64,000 bases of DNA, from assembly GCF_026626635.1 (NCBI RefSeq), contig NZ_JAPNKA010000001.1, forward strand, positions 10,338,501 to 10,402,500. The letters are read 5' to 3'. The notes under the pieces are model-generated. The model had not been told where the DNA came from. It saw only the letters and a list, made by a program, of their open reading frames with translations, and made no database searches. Position 1 is the first letter of the stretch, and every line of letters begins with the position of its first letter. This document shows positions 49,280-57,670 of this stretch, piece by piece. This DNA is from Archangium lansingense. GTDB taxonomy: Bacteria; Myxococcota; Myxococcia; Myxococcales; Myxococcaceae. Position numbers and translations under genes: made by a program.

Positions 49280-49315
49280 TCCCCTCTCCCTCTGGGAGAG
49301 GGCTAGGGTGAGGGT
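49280..49315 (+). repeat. REP-like palindromic element, copy B
   Basis: Core CCCTCTCCC-TCT-GGGAGAGGG followed by CTAGGGTGAGGGT, ten bases after the permease stop. It faces copy C across 50 bases, and the two can pair as one large hairpin between convergent genes. Confidence 0.85.
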
Positions 49316-49365
49316 GTTCCCCTCCCCACGCTGTGCATCACGGCAACGCGAAAAGCGAGTGGCAG

Positions 49366-49400
49366 ACCCTCACCCCGACCCTCTCCCAGAGGGAGAGGGA
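49366..49400 (-). repeat. REP-like palindromic element, copy C (inverted)
   Basis: ACCCTCACCCCGACC then CTCTCCCAGAGGGAGAGGG; same element as copy B in opposite orientation. Lies 15 bases past the end of the minus-strand lipoprotein gene, so the B/C pair may act as a two-way transcription stop or mRNA end. Confidence 0.85.
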
Positions 49401-49415
49401 GGAGGGGGAGAGAAC

Positions 49416-49730
49416 TCAGCCCTGGCAGGCGGCCTCGCAACGCGAGTCCCGGCAGAAGATGTAGCAACGCCCGCAGTCGAGCATGTCCGCCGGGCAGTTG
49501 TTGGTGCACCGCACGTTGCTGCAGTTGGGCCCGTCCTGCACGTGGGTGGGGTTGGTCCCCTCCCCGCAGCAGGCGTTCCCCGTGCAATCCGAGTCCTGGT
49601 AGCAGATGCGGTTGGACAACGGCGCCGGATTGCCGAAGGAGTCCGGATCGACCGGCGAGCACCCGACAGCCAATCCGAGCACCGCCCCCAGCACGAGGGC
49701 GGACAGAGACACTGAGCGGGTGCGGCGCAT
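49416..49730 (-). CDS. Small Cys-rich lipoprotein
   Basis: A 104-residue lipoprotein: MRRTRSVSLSALVLGAVLGLAVGC with lipobox A-V-G-C. The mature region holds thirteen cysteines, including adjacent N-A-C-C and D-C-G-R-C-Y-I-F-C, suggesting a compact disulphide-bonded fold. Unknown family. It follows rho by 20 bases on the same strand and may be read through from it. Confidence 0.72.
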   Translation of the reverse strand: MRRTRSVSLSALVLGAVLGLAVGCSPVDPDSFGNPAPLSNRICYQDSDCTGNACCGEGTNPTHVQDGPNCSNVRCTNNCPADMLDCGRCYIFCRDSRCEAACQG

Positions 49731-49750
49731 ATGTCGACTCCCTACCGGTG

Positions 49751-51373
49751 CTACCGGTTCATCGAGCCGAGGAACTCGGCGTTCGACGCCGTCGGACGCA
49801 TGTGCTTGAGCACAAATTCCATCGCGTCGATCGGCGTGAACGGGTGCAGTACCTGACGGAGCGCCGTAATGCGGATGAGGTCCGACTGGGGCAGCAGCAG
49901 CTCCTCCTTACGCGTACCGGACTTGTTGATGTCCAGCGTCGGGAAGATGCGCTTCTCCATCAGCTTGCGGTCCAGGACGATTTCCGAGTTACCGGTGCCC
50001 TTGAACTCCTCGAAGATGACCTCGTCCATGCGGCTGCCGGTGTCGATGAGCGCGGTGCCGATGATGGTGAGGCTGCCACCCTCCTCGATGTTGCGCGCGG
50101 CGCCGAAGAAGCGCTTGGGCTTGTGCAGCGCGTTGGCGTCCACACCACCGGACAGAATCTTGCCCGAGGCCGGCACCACCGTGTTGTAGGCGCGCGCCAG
50201 ACGAGTGATGGAGTCCAGGAGGATGCACACGTCGTACTTCTGCTCGACCAGGCGCTTGGCCTTGTCGATGACCATCTCCGCCACCTGCACGTGACGCGTG
50301 GCCGGCTCGTCGAAGGTGGAGCTCACCACCTCGCCGCGCACGTTGCGCTCCATGTCCGTCACTTCCTCGGGGCGCTCATCCACCAGCAGAACGATCAGGT
50401 AGACGTCCGGGTGGTTCTTCGAGATGGCGTGCGCGATGTTCTGCAGCAGCACCGTCTTACCGGCCTTCGGCGGCGCGACAATCAGGCAGCGCTGGCCCAG
50501 ACCGATGGGGCAGAACATGTCGATGATGCGCGTGGTCATCTCCGAGCCCTCGTGCTCCAGCTTGAGCTTGCGGGTCGGATAGAGCGGCGTGAGGTTGTCG
50601 AAGAGGATGCGCTCGCGCGCCGCCTCGGACAGCGGATCCGTGAAGTTGACCCTGTCCACCTTCTGCAGCGCGAAGAAGCGCTCGCCCTCGCGCGGCTGGC
50701 GGATGGGGCCCGTCACCGTGTCGCCCGGCCGCAGGTTGAAGCGGCGCACCTGCGACGGCGACACGTAGATGTCGTCCGGGCTCGGCTGGTAGTCGCTGTC
50801 CGCGCTGCGCAGGAAGCCGAAGCCGTCGCTGAGCAGCTCCATCACGCCCTCGGCGTGCACCTCGAACTTCTTGTCCGCGATGCCCGACAGCAGCGAGAAG
50901 ATGAGGTCCTGCTTCTTCAGGCCCTGGTAGCCCTCGACACCGAAGTCATGGGCCATCTTCGCCAGGTCGGTGATCTTCATCCGCTTCAGGTCATTGAGCT
51001 TGATGACCTGCATGGGGGCGCCGTCGCGCGTCACCTCGGTGACCACGGGCGCCTCGGACGGCTCGGGAGCCGCGGGCTGCACGGCGGGCTCCTCCTGCTC
51101 GTGTGCGGCATGGGCGCGGACCTCCTGGTACTCCTCGTCTCTAAGAGGATGGGAGGGAATCGGCGTCAGCACCGGGCGCGGCGTCTCGACGACCTCGGTC
51201 GTCTCGGAGTCGGACTCAACGTCCTCTTCCCGACGGCTCGTCGTCCGGCGGCGTGCGGGCTTCTCGGTGTCGTCCCGGTCCGCCGTCTTGGCCCGCGTCG
51301 TACGACGCTTGGGCTTGTCCTCGACTTCGACGGGAACCAGGAGCTTCTCTTTGGGGGAACGGGCTTTGGCCAT
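49751..51373 (-). CDS. rho: Transcription termination factor Rho
   Basis: Hexameric RNA helicase of 540 residues. The core holds the Rho N-terminal domain (..DLKRMKITDLAKMAHDFGVEGYQGLKKQDLIFSLL..), RNA-binding cold-shock fold (..GFGFLRSADSDYQPSPDDIYVS..), Walker A A-P-P-K-A-G-K-T, Walker B ..VYLIVLLVDERPEEVTDM.. and the R-loop region. An extra N-terminal segment of ~110 residues, basic then acidic, precedes the core, as in other high-GC bacteria; it probably adds RNA contacts. Start ATG 51373, weak ribosome site. Confidence 0.96.
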   Translation of the reverse strand: MAKARSPKEKLLVPVEVEDKPKRRTTRAKTADRDDTEKPARRRTTSRREEDVESDSETTEVVETPRPVLTPIPSHPLRDEEYQEVRAHAAHEQEEPAVQPAAPEPSEAPVVTEVTRDGAPMQVIKLNDLKRMKITDLAKMAHDFGVEGYQGLKKQDLIFSLLSGIADKKFEVHAEGVMELLSDGFGFLRSADSDYQPSPDDIYVSPSQVRRFNLRPGDTVTGPIRQPREGERFFALQKVDRVNFTDPLSEAARERILFDNLTPLYPTRKLKLEHEGSEMTTRIIDMFCPIGLGQRCLIVAPPKAGKTVLLQNIAHAISKNHPDVYLIVLLVDERPEEVTDMERNVRGEVVSSTFDEPATRHVQVAEMVIDKAKRLVEQKYDVCILLDSITRLARAYNTVVPASGKILSGGVDANALHKPKRFFGAARNIEEGGSLTIIGTALIDTGSRMDEVIFEEFKGTGNSEIVLDRKLMEKRIFPTLDINKSGTRKEELLLPQSDLIRITALRQVLHPFTPIDAMEFVLKHMRPTASNAEFLGSMNR

Positions 51374-51546
51374 GTGCTTGCGGGGGGATACTGCTGGCTT
51401 GGCGCCCTGGGGTACGCGGTTGGCGACACACCCTCGGGGCGGCACTCGGGATCCCTTCTTGCCGGGACCTCACGAGTGATGGAACCTAGTGCTGGGAAGA
51501 GATGGGGCCTGGAGGTGGGACAACCACCCTCATGAGCCGCTGCAAG

Positions 51547-51575
51547 AGGTTATTGACCACCTCCGAGGCTGTCAA
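51547..51575 (-). promoter_or_regulatory. Probable rho promoter
   Basis: Minus strand TTGACA (51575-51570), 17-base spacer, TAACCT (51552-51547). The -35 is perfect; the -10 keeps T1, A2 and T6. A leader of ~165 bases would result, consistent with the autoregulated leaders of rho genes. The 276-base rho/ligA divergent space shows no equally good promoter for ligA. Confidence 0.5.
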
Positions 51576-51649
51576 GGCATCCTCGCTTCCTGCCCAGTCA
51601 GGCAGCCGACGCCCCGAATTTTTTCAGTCCAGCCGCCGAGCCTTCATCC

Positions 51650-53677
51650 GTGAACACCTCGAAGACCGCCGACGCCGCCCGAATCGAGCAGCTCCGCCGC
51701 GAGCTCGCCTACCACAACCATCGCTACTACGTGCTCGATTCGCCGGAGATCAGCGACGCGGGATACGACCGGCTCATGCGGGAGCTGCAGGAGCTGGAGG
51801 CCCGGCACCCGGACCTCATCACGGTGGACTCGCCGACTCAGCGGGTGGGCGGCGCCCCCGCCGACAAGTTCGAGAAGGTGGTCCATCGAGCTCCGATGCT
51901 CTCCTTGGCCAACGTCTTCAACGACGAAGAGCTTTCCGATTTCGACGAGCGGATCCGCCGCCAGACGGGCCTGGCGCAGGTCGCCTACGTGTGCGAGCCC
52001 AAGCTCGACGGCCTGGCCATCACCCTGCACTACGAGCAGGGGCGGTTCGTCCGGGGCGCCACCCGCGGTGACGGAACCGAGGGCGAGGACGTCAGCAGCA
52101 ACCTGCGCACCATCCGGAGCCTGCCCATGGAGATGCTGCCCCAGGACGGGGTGAAGGTGCCCGGCGGGCTCGAGGTGCGCGGCGAGGTCTTCATTGCCAA
52201 GAAGGACTTCAAGAAGCTCAACGACGCGCGCGAGCAGGAGGGCGAGCCCCTCTTCGCCAACCCGCGCAACGCCGCCGCCGGCAGCCTGCGCCAGTTGGAT
52301 CCGCGCATCACCGCCTCGCGCCCGCTCTCCGTCTATCTGTACGAGTGCGTACCCGGCGAGGGCGTCCCTGCCTTCCGCTCGCACGCGGAGAAGCTCGAGT
52401 ACCTCAAGTCGCTCGGTCTGCCGGTGAACCGGTACGTGTGCACGCAGAGCGTGGAGGGGGTGCGCGAGCAGTATCGCGCCTCCGTCGAGGGCCGCCATGC
52501 CCTGCCCTTCGAGGTGGACGGCATGGTGGTGAAGGTGGACGAGGAGGACCTGCGCCAGCGGCTGGGACAGATTTCGAAGAGCCCGCGCTGGGCCGTGGCC
52601 TACAAGTTCCCGCCCGAGGAGGAAGCGACCCTGGTGGAGGACATCCAGGTGTACGTGGGCCGCACGGGAGCGCTCACGCCGGTGGCGCACCTCAAGCCGG
52701 TGAAGGTGGGCGGCGTCACCGTCAGCCGCGCCACCCTGCACAACGAGGACGAGCTGCGCCGCAAGGACGTGCGCAAGGGCGACACCGTCTTCATCCGCCG
52801 CGCCGGTGACGTCATCCCGGAGATTGTGAAGGTGGTGGAGGGCAAGCGCCCCGCCGACGCCCAGCCCTTCGTCTTCCCCACCGAGTGCCCCGTCTGCCAC
52901 GCGGCGGCTGTCCGGGACGACGAGGGCACCATCATCCGCTGCACGGGCGCCACCTGCCCCGCGCAGCTGGTGGAGAAGGTGCGCCACTTCGCCTCGCGCA
53001 CGGCCATGGACGTGGACGGCCTGGGCGAGAAGCTGGCCGCTCAACTGGTGGAGACGGGGCTGGTGAAGAGCTTCGCGGACCTCTACCACCTCACCAAGGG
53101 CCGGCTGCTCGAGCTGGAGCGCATGGGCGAGAAGAGCGCCGACAACCTGCTGGCCAACATCGAGCGCTCCAAGCAGACCACCCAGGCCCGCTTCCTCTAC
53201 GCGCTCGGCATCCGCCACGTGGGCGAGGCCACCGCCAAGACGCTCGCCGAGGTCTTCCCCGACGCGCGCCAGCTCTTCGAGGCCAGCCTGGAGGACATCA
53301 CCCGCGTCAAGGACGTGGGCCCCACCATGGCCCAGGTCATCTATTCCTTCTTCCGCGAGCCGCAGAACCGCGAGGCCATCGAGGCGCTGCTGGCCGCGGG
53401 CGTCACTCCCGCCGCGCCCCGCGTTGTCAAGGGCGGCGTCTTCGCCGGCAAGACGGTGGTGCTCACCGGCGGCATGAGCGGGATGAGCCGCGACCAGGCC
53501 AAAGAGGAAATCGAGCGCCGGGGCGGCAAGGTGTCTGGAAGTGTCTCGCGCAAGACTGACATGGTGGTGGCGGGCGAGGACGCCGGCAGCAAGCTGAAGA
53601 AGGCACAGGAACTCGGGGTAAGAATCCTGGACGAGCAGGCGTTCCTGCAGCTCTTGCAGTCCGACGCCAGAGGGTAG
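51650..53677 (+). CDS. ligA: NAD-dependent DNA ligase LigA
   Basis: Full-length ligase of 675 residues. Domain Ia with Y-H-x-H-R-Y-Y, adenylation domain with nucleophile K118 in C-E-P-K-L-D-G-L-A, OB fold, four-Cys zinc finger (C-P-V-C..C-T-G-A-T-C-P), helix-hairpin-helix repeats (..LERMGEKSADNLLANIE..) and a C-terminal BRCT domain (..GKTVVLTGGMSGMSRDQAKEEIERRGGKV..). Starts at GTG 51650. Seals nicks in replication and repair. Confidence 0.97.
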   Translation: MNTSKTADAARIEQLRRELAYHNHRYYVLDSPEISDAGYDRLMRELQELEARHPDLITVDSPTQRVGGAPADKFEKVVHRAPMLSLANVFNDEELSDFDERIRRQTGLAQVAYVCEPKLDGLAITLHYEQGRFVRGATRGDGTEGEDVSSNLRTIRSLPMEMLPQDGVKVPGGLEVRGEVFIAKKDFKKLNDAREQEGEPLFANPRNAAAGSLRQLDPRITASRPLSVYLYECVPGEGVPAFRSHAEKLEYLKSLGLPVNRYVCTQSVEGVREQYRASVEGRHALPFEVDGMVVKVDEEDLRQRLGQISKSPRWAVAYKFPPEEEATLVEDIQVYVGRTGALTPVAHLKPVKVGGVTVSRATLHNEDELRRKDVRKGDTVFIRRAGDVIPEIVKVVEGKRPADAQPFVFPTECPVCHAAAVRDDEGTIIRCTGATCPAQLVEKVRHFASRTAMDVDGLGEKLAAQLVETGLVKSFADLYHLTKGRLLELERMGEKSADNLLANIERSKQTTQARFLYALGIRHVGEATAKTLAEVFPDARQLFEASLEDITRVKDVGPTMAQVIYSFFREPQNREAIEALLAAGVTPAAPRVVKGGVFAGKTVVLTGGMSGMSRDQAKEEIERRGGKVSGSVSRKTDMVVAGEDAGSKLKKAQELGVRILDEQAFLQLLQSDARG

Positions 53678-53691
53678 AGGGGCCGGTAATT

Positions 53692-53976
53692 ATGGACAGG
53701 CGGCGAGCAAGCCTCCGGATTCGAGGCAAGGTGCAAGGGGTGTTCTATAGGGAGAGCGCCCGCACCGAGGCCCTGCGTCTCGGACTGACGGGTCAGGTGT
53801 GCAACCTCTCGGATGGGTCCGTCGAGGCCATCGTGGAGGGGGCGCCAGAGGCCATCGAGGCGTTCGTTACCTGGTGTCACCGCGGCCCTGTCCAGGCCCG
53901 TGTAACGGACGTGGAGCGCGCCGATGAACCGGCGCGTGGGGAATTCAGCACCTTCACCGTGGAGCGCAGCTCATGA
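53692..53976 (+). CDS. acyP: Acylphosphatase
   Basis: A 94-residue acylphosphatase that hydrolyses carboxyl phosphates. Signature G-K-V-Q-G-V-F-Y-R-E-S with the catalytic Arg (residue ~20) and L-G-L-T-G-Q-V-C-N-L-S-D-G-S-V-E with the catalytic Asn (residue ~39). Normal length. It follows ligA by 14 bases and overlaps the next gene by 4, so the three genes probably share a transcript. Confidence 0.93.
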   Translation: MDRRRASLRIRGKVQGVFYRESARTEALRLGLTGQVCNLSDGSVEAIVEGAPEAIEAFVTWCHRGPVQARVTDVERADEPARGEFSTFTVERSS

Positions 53977-54419
53977 CTCCCTACGCGCTGGCATCTCTGC
54001 CGGCCATGCTGGGCATCAAGTCGGGTAGCAAGGTCTCCGTCATCAACCCCCCCAGGGGCTTTGTCCAGCGGCTCAACCCGCTGCCCGAGGGCGTGGAGTT
54101 CCTCATCACTGCCCAGACGGGACTGGACGTCATCCTCTTCTTCACCCAGGACACCCACGAGCTGGTCCAGCGCCTGCCGGCCCTCTCGCGGGCCATGGCC
54201 CTCACCGGGGGCATCTGGGTGTGCTGGCCCAGCGGCGAGGGCATCAAGACGGCCCTCTCCGAGGACTTCATCCGTCAGGCCGCGCTCGACATTGGTTTGG
54301 TAGACAACAAAATCTGCATCATCGACAGCACCTGGACGGGCCTACGCCTGGTGCGCCGCCCTCGGGGACGGCTGGATAAGCCGGAGAACCGGAAACGGGC
54401 CCCCACCGCCCAAGCCTAG
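53973..54419 (+). CDS. DUF3052 family protein
   Basis: A 148-residue soluble protein resembling DUF3052: ..LPAMLGIKSGSKVSVINPPRGF.., ..VILFFTQDTHELVQRLPALSRAM..GGIWVCWPSGEGIKTALSEDFIRQAALDIGLVDNKICIIDSTWTGLRLVRR. The last stretch is the most conserved mark of the family. Function unknown. The basic tail is probably disordered. Coupled to acyP by ATGA overlap. Confidence 0.82.
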   Translation: MTPYALASLPAMLGIKSGSKVSVINPPRGFVQRLNPLPEGVEFLITAQTGLDVILFFTQDTHELVQRLPALSRAMALTGGIWVCWPSGEGIKTALSEDFIRQAALDIGLVDNKICIIDSTWTGLRLVRRPRGRLDKPENRKRAPTAQA

Positions 54420-54961
54420 GGGCGGCCGGGCGGGCTGCCGAACGGCCGACATTTTCCATGTCTCGCCTTTACAGGTCGTATCAGGCGTGAAAACCTTTTG
54501 CTGTTTTCGGGCCTTGGAACGTTCCGCCAGGGGTGGGGCGTTCGGGGTCCAAGTGGATTCTTGATTTTTGAGACGGGTGCGTTCCCAGGACACCAGGGGG
54601 CGCCGCTGCACCGGATCTCTGTCTCCCCCCCAAGGCGCCCGCGGAAGGGCTCCGACCGGGTGTGGAAGGAAGAGGACGGGCAGTAGGCGCGCCAGGGGAC
54701 ATCGGAACGCTCGATTGGAAGTAAGTCCCCGCCCGGCAGGGTGCCCGCGGGGCCACATGAACTCGGAGGAGCAGGTCTTGGTCCCCACAACCCTCACCCG
54801 CGCGGAGACAGCCGGACCCCGGAGAACCGGGCCGTCCTGCGTCCGCGCGCACCGAGGACCCGGGGCCACCTCTCCCCTCGCAGCGCGCTCGGAAGCGGGA
54901 GACGCCGTCGCCTCCCGTCCGCCGGAGCTCACGCATCCGCGCGCGCGCCCAGGATTCGTCA
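54420..54961 (+). promoter_or_regulatory. Long leader region of the RNase E/G gene
   Basis: 542 bases with no supported gene. Near its start CGGCCG/CGGCCG arms (54424-54449) followed by ACATTTT may end the DUF3052 transcript. CTTGGAACG (54513-54521) pairs with CGTTC and TCCAAG (54539-54553), and is followed by a U-rich stretch ending in GATTTTTG, which could act as an attenuator. Long structured leaders are known for autoregulated RNase E genes. No confident -35/-10 was identified. Several short frames here have no ribosome sites. Confidence 0.45.
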
Positions 54962-57532
54962 ATGAGCAGCATCCTCGTCATCAACGCGGCGGGCCGGGAG
55001 ACCCGCGTGGCCCTGGTCGAAGGTGGGCACATCGCGGAGTTCTACCTCGAGCGTAAGAAGGACAAGGGAATCGTCGGAAACATCTACAAGGGCCGCGTTG
55101 TCCGGGTACTCCCGGGCATGCAGGCGGCCTTTGTGGATATCGGGCTCGAGAAGGCGGCCTTCCTCTACGTCAGTGACGTCGTCTACGACCCGGATTTCGC
55201 TCGCGCCCAGTTCGAGCTGACCGAGGGTGAGCACGACGACGCCCCGGAAGTCCCTGAGGAGTCCGAGGCCGTGGCTGCCGAGGCTGCCCATGAGTCGGGC
55301 GCCGAGGTGGAAGCCGAGGTTCACGAGCACACCGCCGGTGGCGACCTGCCCCACGCCCTCGAGGAGCCCGAGCATCCCACCGAGGAGCGTCGCGCCGAGG
55401 AGCCGACGCCCGTGGCCTCCGCGGCGGCCGAGCCGGTGTCGGCGGCCTCCGAGCCTGCATCCGTGGCGGCCCCGGCCGAGCCGGTGTCTGTGTCCGCCCC
55501 CGCCGAGCCGGTGTCCGTCTCTGCCCCCGCTGAGCCGGTGAGCAGCTCTGAGGTGTCGGTGGCCCCGGTGGAGTCCGCGCCCGTGAGCGCGACGGCTCAG
55601 GCGACCCCGGAGGCGGTTGAGTCGACGCCCGCCACCGAGGGCTCCGTGGCCCTGGCGCTGCCTCCCGAGTCGGCCACCAACCCGAGCGAGTCGGCCGCCC
55701 CGGCCCCCGCCGCCCCGACCGAGGCCGCCGCGCCCCGGACCGAGACGGCCGCCGGTGAGCGCCGGGCCCCGCGCGAGAACCGCGAGGCCGCTCGCGAGGC
55801 CCGTGAGGCACGCCGCGACCAGAAGGATCGCGAGCGGGAGAAGGAGAAGGAGAAGGCCCGCAAGCAGCGCGAGGACCAGCAGCGCAAGCGCGACGAGGAG
55901 AAGTCCAAGCCGCGCAAGACGGCGAAGATCGAGGAGTTGCTGAAGGTAGGCCAGGAGGTCGTGGTTCAGATCTCCAAGGACCCCATTGGCACCAAGGGCG
56001 CGCGCCTCACCTCGCACATCTCCATCCCGGGCCGCCACCTGGTGTTCATGCCCACCGTGGACCACGTGGGCATCAGCCGCCGCATCTCCAACGAGAAGGA
56101 GCGCAAGCGCCTGCGCGAAATCGTGGACCGGCTGCGCCCGCCCGGGACGGGCTTCATCGTGCGCACGGTGGCCGAGAACGTGCCGCAGGAGAAGCTCGAG
56201 AGCGACATCCGCTTCCTCATCGAGGTGTGGAACCAGGTGGTGCGCCGCAACGAGAAGCGCGGTGGCCCCGGCCTGCTGCACCCGGACCTGGACCTCATCC
56301 TGCGCGCCACGCGCGACCTCTTCGCCCACGACGTGGAGAAGCTCGTTGTCGATGACAGCGAGGAGTACGAGCGCATCCTCGGCTTCGTGAATGCGCAGGA
56401 CCCGGCGCTCAAGGACCGGGTGGTGCTCCACGAGTCGGACGAGCCCATCTTCGACGCCTACGGGATTGAGCACGAGCTGCAGCGCGCTACCCAGCGCAAG
56501 GTGTGGCTCAAGAGCGGCGGCTACCTCATCATCGACCAGGCCGAGGCGCTCACCGCCATCGACGTCAACTCGGGCCGCTACGTCGGCAAGAAGAGCCTCG
56601 AGGAGACGATCACCAAGATCAACGTCGAGGCGGCCAAGGAGATCGTCTACCAGCTGCGGCTGCGCAACATCGGCGGCATCATCATCTGCGACTTCATCGA
56701 CATGGAGAAGCCGCAGAACCGGGACAAGGTCTTCAAGTCGCTGCAGGAGGCGCTGGGCCGGGACAAGGCCAAGACGAACGTGCTGCGCATCTCCGAGCTG
56801 GGCCTGGTGGAGATGACGCGCAAGCGCGTGCGCGAGTCCATCGGCCGCGTGCTGCACGAGGACTGCCCGTACTGCGACGGTAAGGGCTTCGTGAAGACGG
56901 CGACCACGGTGGCCTACGAAATCTTCGGGGAGATCCGCCGCGAGGCGCCGGGCTACAAGGACCCCACGCTGGTCATCAACTGCAACGCCGAGGTGGCGCG
57001 GCTGCTCCAGGGAGAGGAGCGGCAGGAGCTGCGGCACCTGATGGACCGCTACAACAAGTCCATCCAGGTGAAGGCGCAGCAGAACTACCACCGCGAGCAG
57101 TACGACATTTACGGCCGCAGCGCGCAGGGCGGGGACCACAAGGTGGCCTCGTCGCCGGGCTCGGGTGATGGCGAGCTGTCGATGCAGCGTCGGCCCGAGA
57201 GCGGCGGAGGCGAGCGCGGCTTCCGCGAGGGCGGCCGTGAGCGTGACCGTGACCGCGAGCGGAGTGGTGGTGGTGGCCGCGACCGCGAGCGGGGTGGTGG
57301 TGGCCGTGACCGCGACCGTGAGCGGGGTGGTGGTGGCCGCGACCGCGACCGTGAGCGGGGTGGTGGTGGCCGCGACCGCAACCGAGGCGAGCAGCAGCGC
57401 CGTCCCGAGCAGCGCGAGGGGCGTGGACAGCAGCAGCAGGCGCAGCAGGGCCAGGCGAGCGAGCAGCCCAACGCGGGCGGTACACCGCCGAAGTCGTCTG
57501 ACGGCGGCAACGAGTCCGGCGGCAATAGCTGA
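54962..57532 (+). CDS. rng: Ribonuclease E/G family endoribonuclease with large S1 insertion
   Basis: An 856-residue Rne/Rng enzyme for rRNA and mRNA processing. The S1 domain starts at ~37 (..GNIYKGRVVRVLPGMQAAFVDIGLEKAAFLYVSDV..) but is split after residue ~76 by ~245 residues of low-complexity Ala/Pro/Glu/Ser/Val and a basic coiled region; it resumes at ~322 (..LKVGQEVVVQISKDPIGTKGARLTSHIS..). Catalytic Asp residues lie in A-I-D-V-N-S-G-R and C-D-F-I-D-M; the Zn-link is D-C-P-Y-C. The C-terminal 150 residues carry G-G-G-G-R-D-R-D-R-E-R repeats, likely RNA-binding. Symbol rng or rne; size is nearer RNase E. Confidence 0.93.
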   Translation: MSSILVINAAGRETRVALVEGGHIAEFYLERKKDKGIVGNIYKGRVVRVLPGMQAAFVDIGLEKAAFLYVSDVVYDPDFARAQFELTEGEHDDAPEVPEESEAVAAEAAHESGAEVEAEVHEHTAGGDLPHALEEPEHPTEERRAEEPTPVASAAAEPVSAASEPASVAAPAEPVSVSAPAEPVSVSAPAEPVSSSEVSVAPVESAPVSATAQATPEAVESTPATEGSVALALPPESATNPSESAAPAPAAPTEAAAPRTETAAGERRAPRENREAAREAREARRDQKDREREKEKEKARKQREDQQRKRDEEKSKPRKTAKIEELLKVGQEVVVQISKDPIGTKGARLTSHISIPGRHLVFMPTVDHVGISRRISNEKERKRLREIVDRLRPPGTGFIVRTVAENVPQEKLESDIRFLIEVWNQVVRRNEKRGGPGLLHPDLDLILRATRDLFAHDVEKLVVDDSEEYERILGFVNAQDPALKDRVVLHESDEPIFDAYGIEHELQRATQRKVWLKSGGYLIIDQAEALTAIDVNSGRYVGKKSLEETITKINVEAAKEIVYQLRLRNIGGIIICDFIDMEKPQNRDKVFKSLQEALGRDKAKTNVLRISELGLVEMTRKRVRESIGRVLHEDCPYCDGKGFVKTATTVAYEIFGEIRREAPGYKDPTLVINCNAEVARLLQGEERQELRHLMDRYNKSIQVKAQQNYHREQYDIYGRSAQGGDHKVASSPGSGDGELSMQRRPESGGGERGFREGGRERDRDRERSGGGGRDRERGGGGRDRDRERGGGGRDRDRERGGGGRDRNRGEQQRRPEQREGRGQQQQAQQGQASEQPNAGGTPPKSSDGGNESGGNS

Positions 57533-57540
57533 ACCCGACA

Positions 57541-57576
57541 TCCCCTCTCCCCCTGGGAGAGGGACGGGGTGAGGGT
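57541..57576 (+). repeat. REP-like palindromic element, copy D
   Basis: CCCTCTCCC-CCT-GGGAGAGGG followed by ACGGGGTGAGGGT, eight bases after the RNase gene stop. Nearly identical to copy A. Confidence 0.85.
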
Positions 57577-57670
57577 GCCGGGCCCGCCGTGGAGCACCCA
57601 CCGCGGGCCACGAGCCCCCCTCCCCCTGGCCGAGCATCCCTGGCATTGGATAGCCTTGGCGTCCCCTCGG

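Noticed and set aside
57230..57400. Repeated GGTGGTGGTGGCCGCGACCG units, CRISPR-like at first sight
   Set aside because: They encode the in-frame G-G-G-G-R-D-R-D-R-E repeats of the RNase C-terminus; there are no unique spacers.
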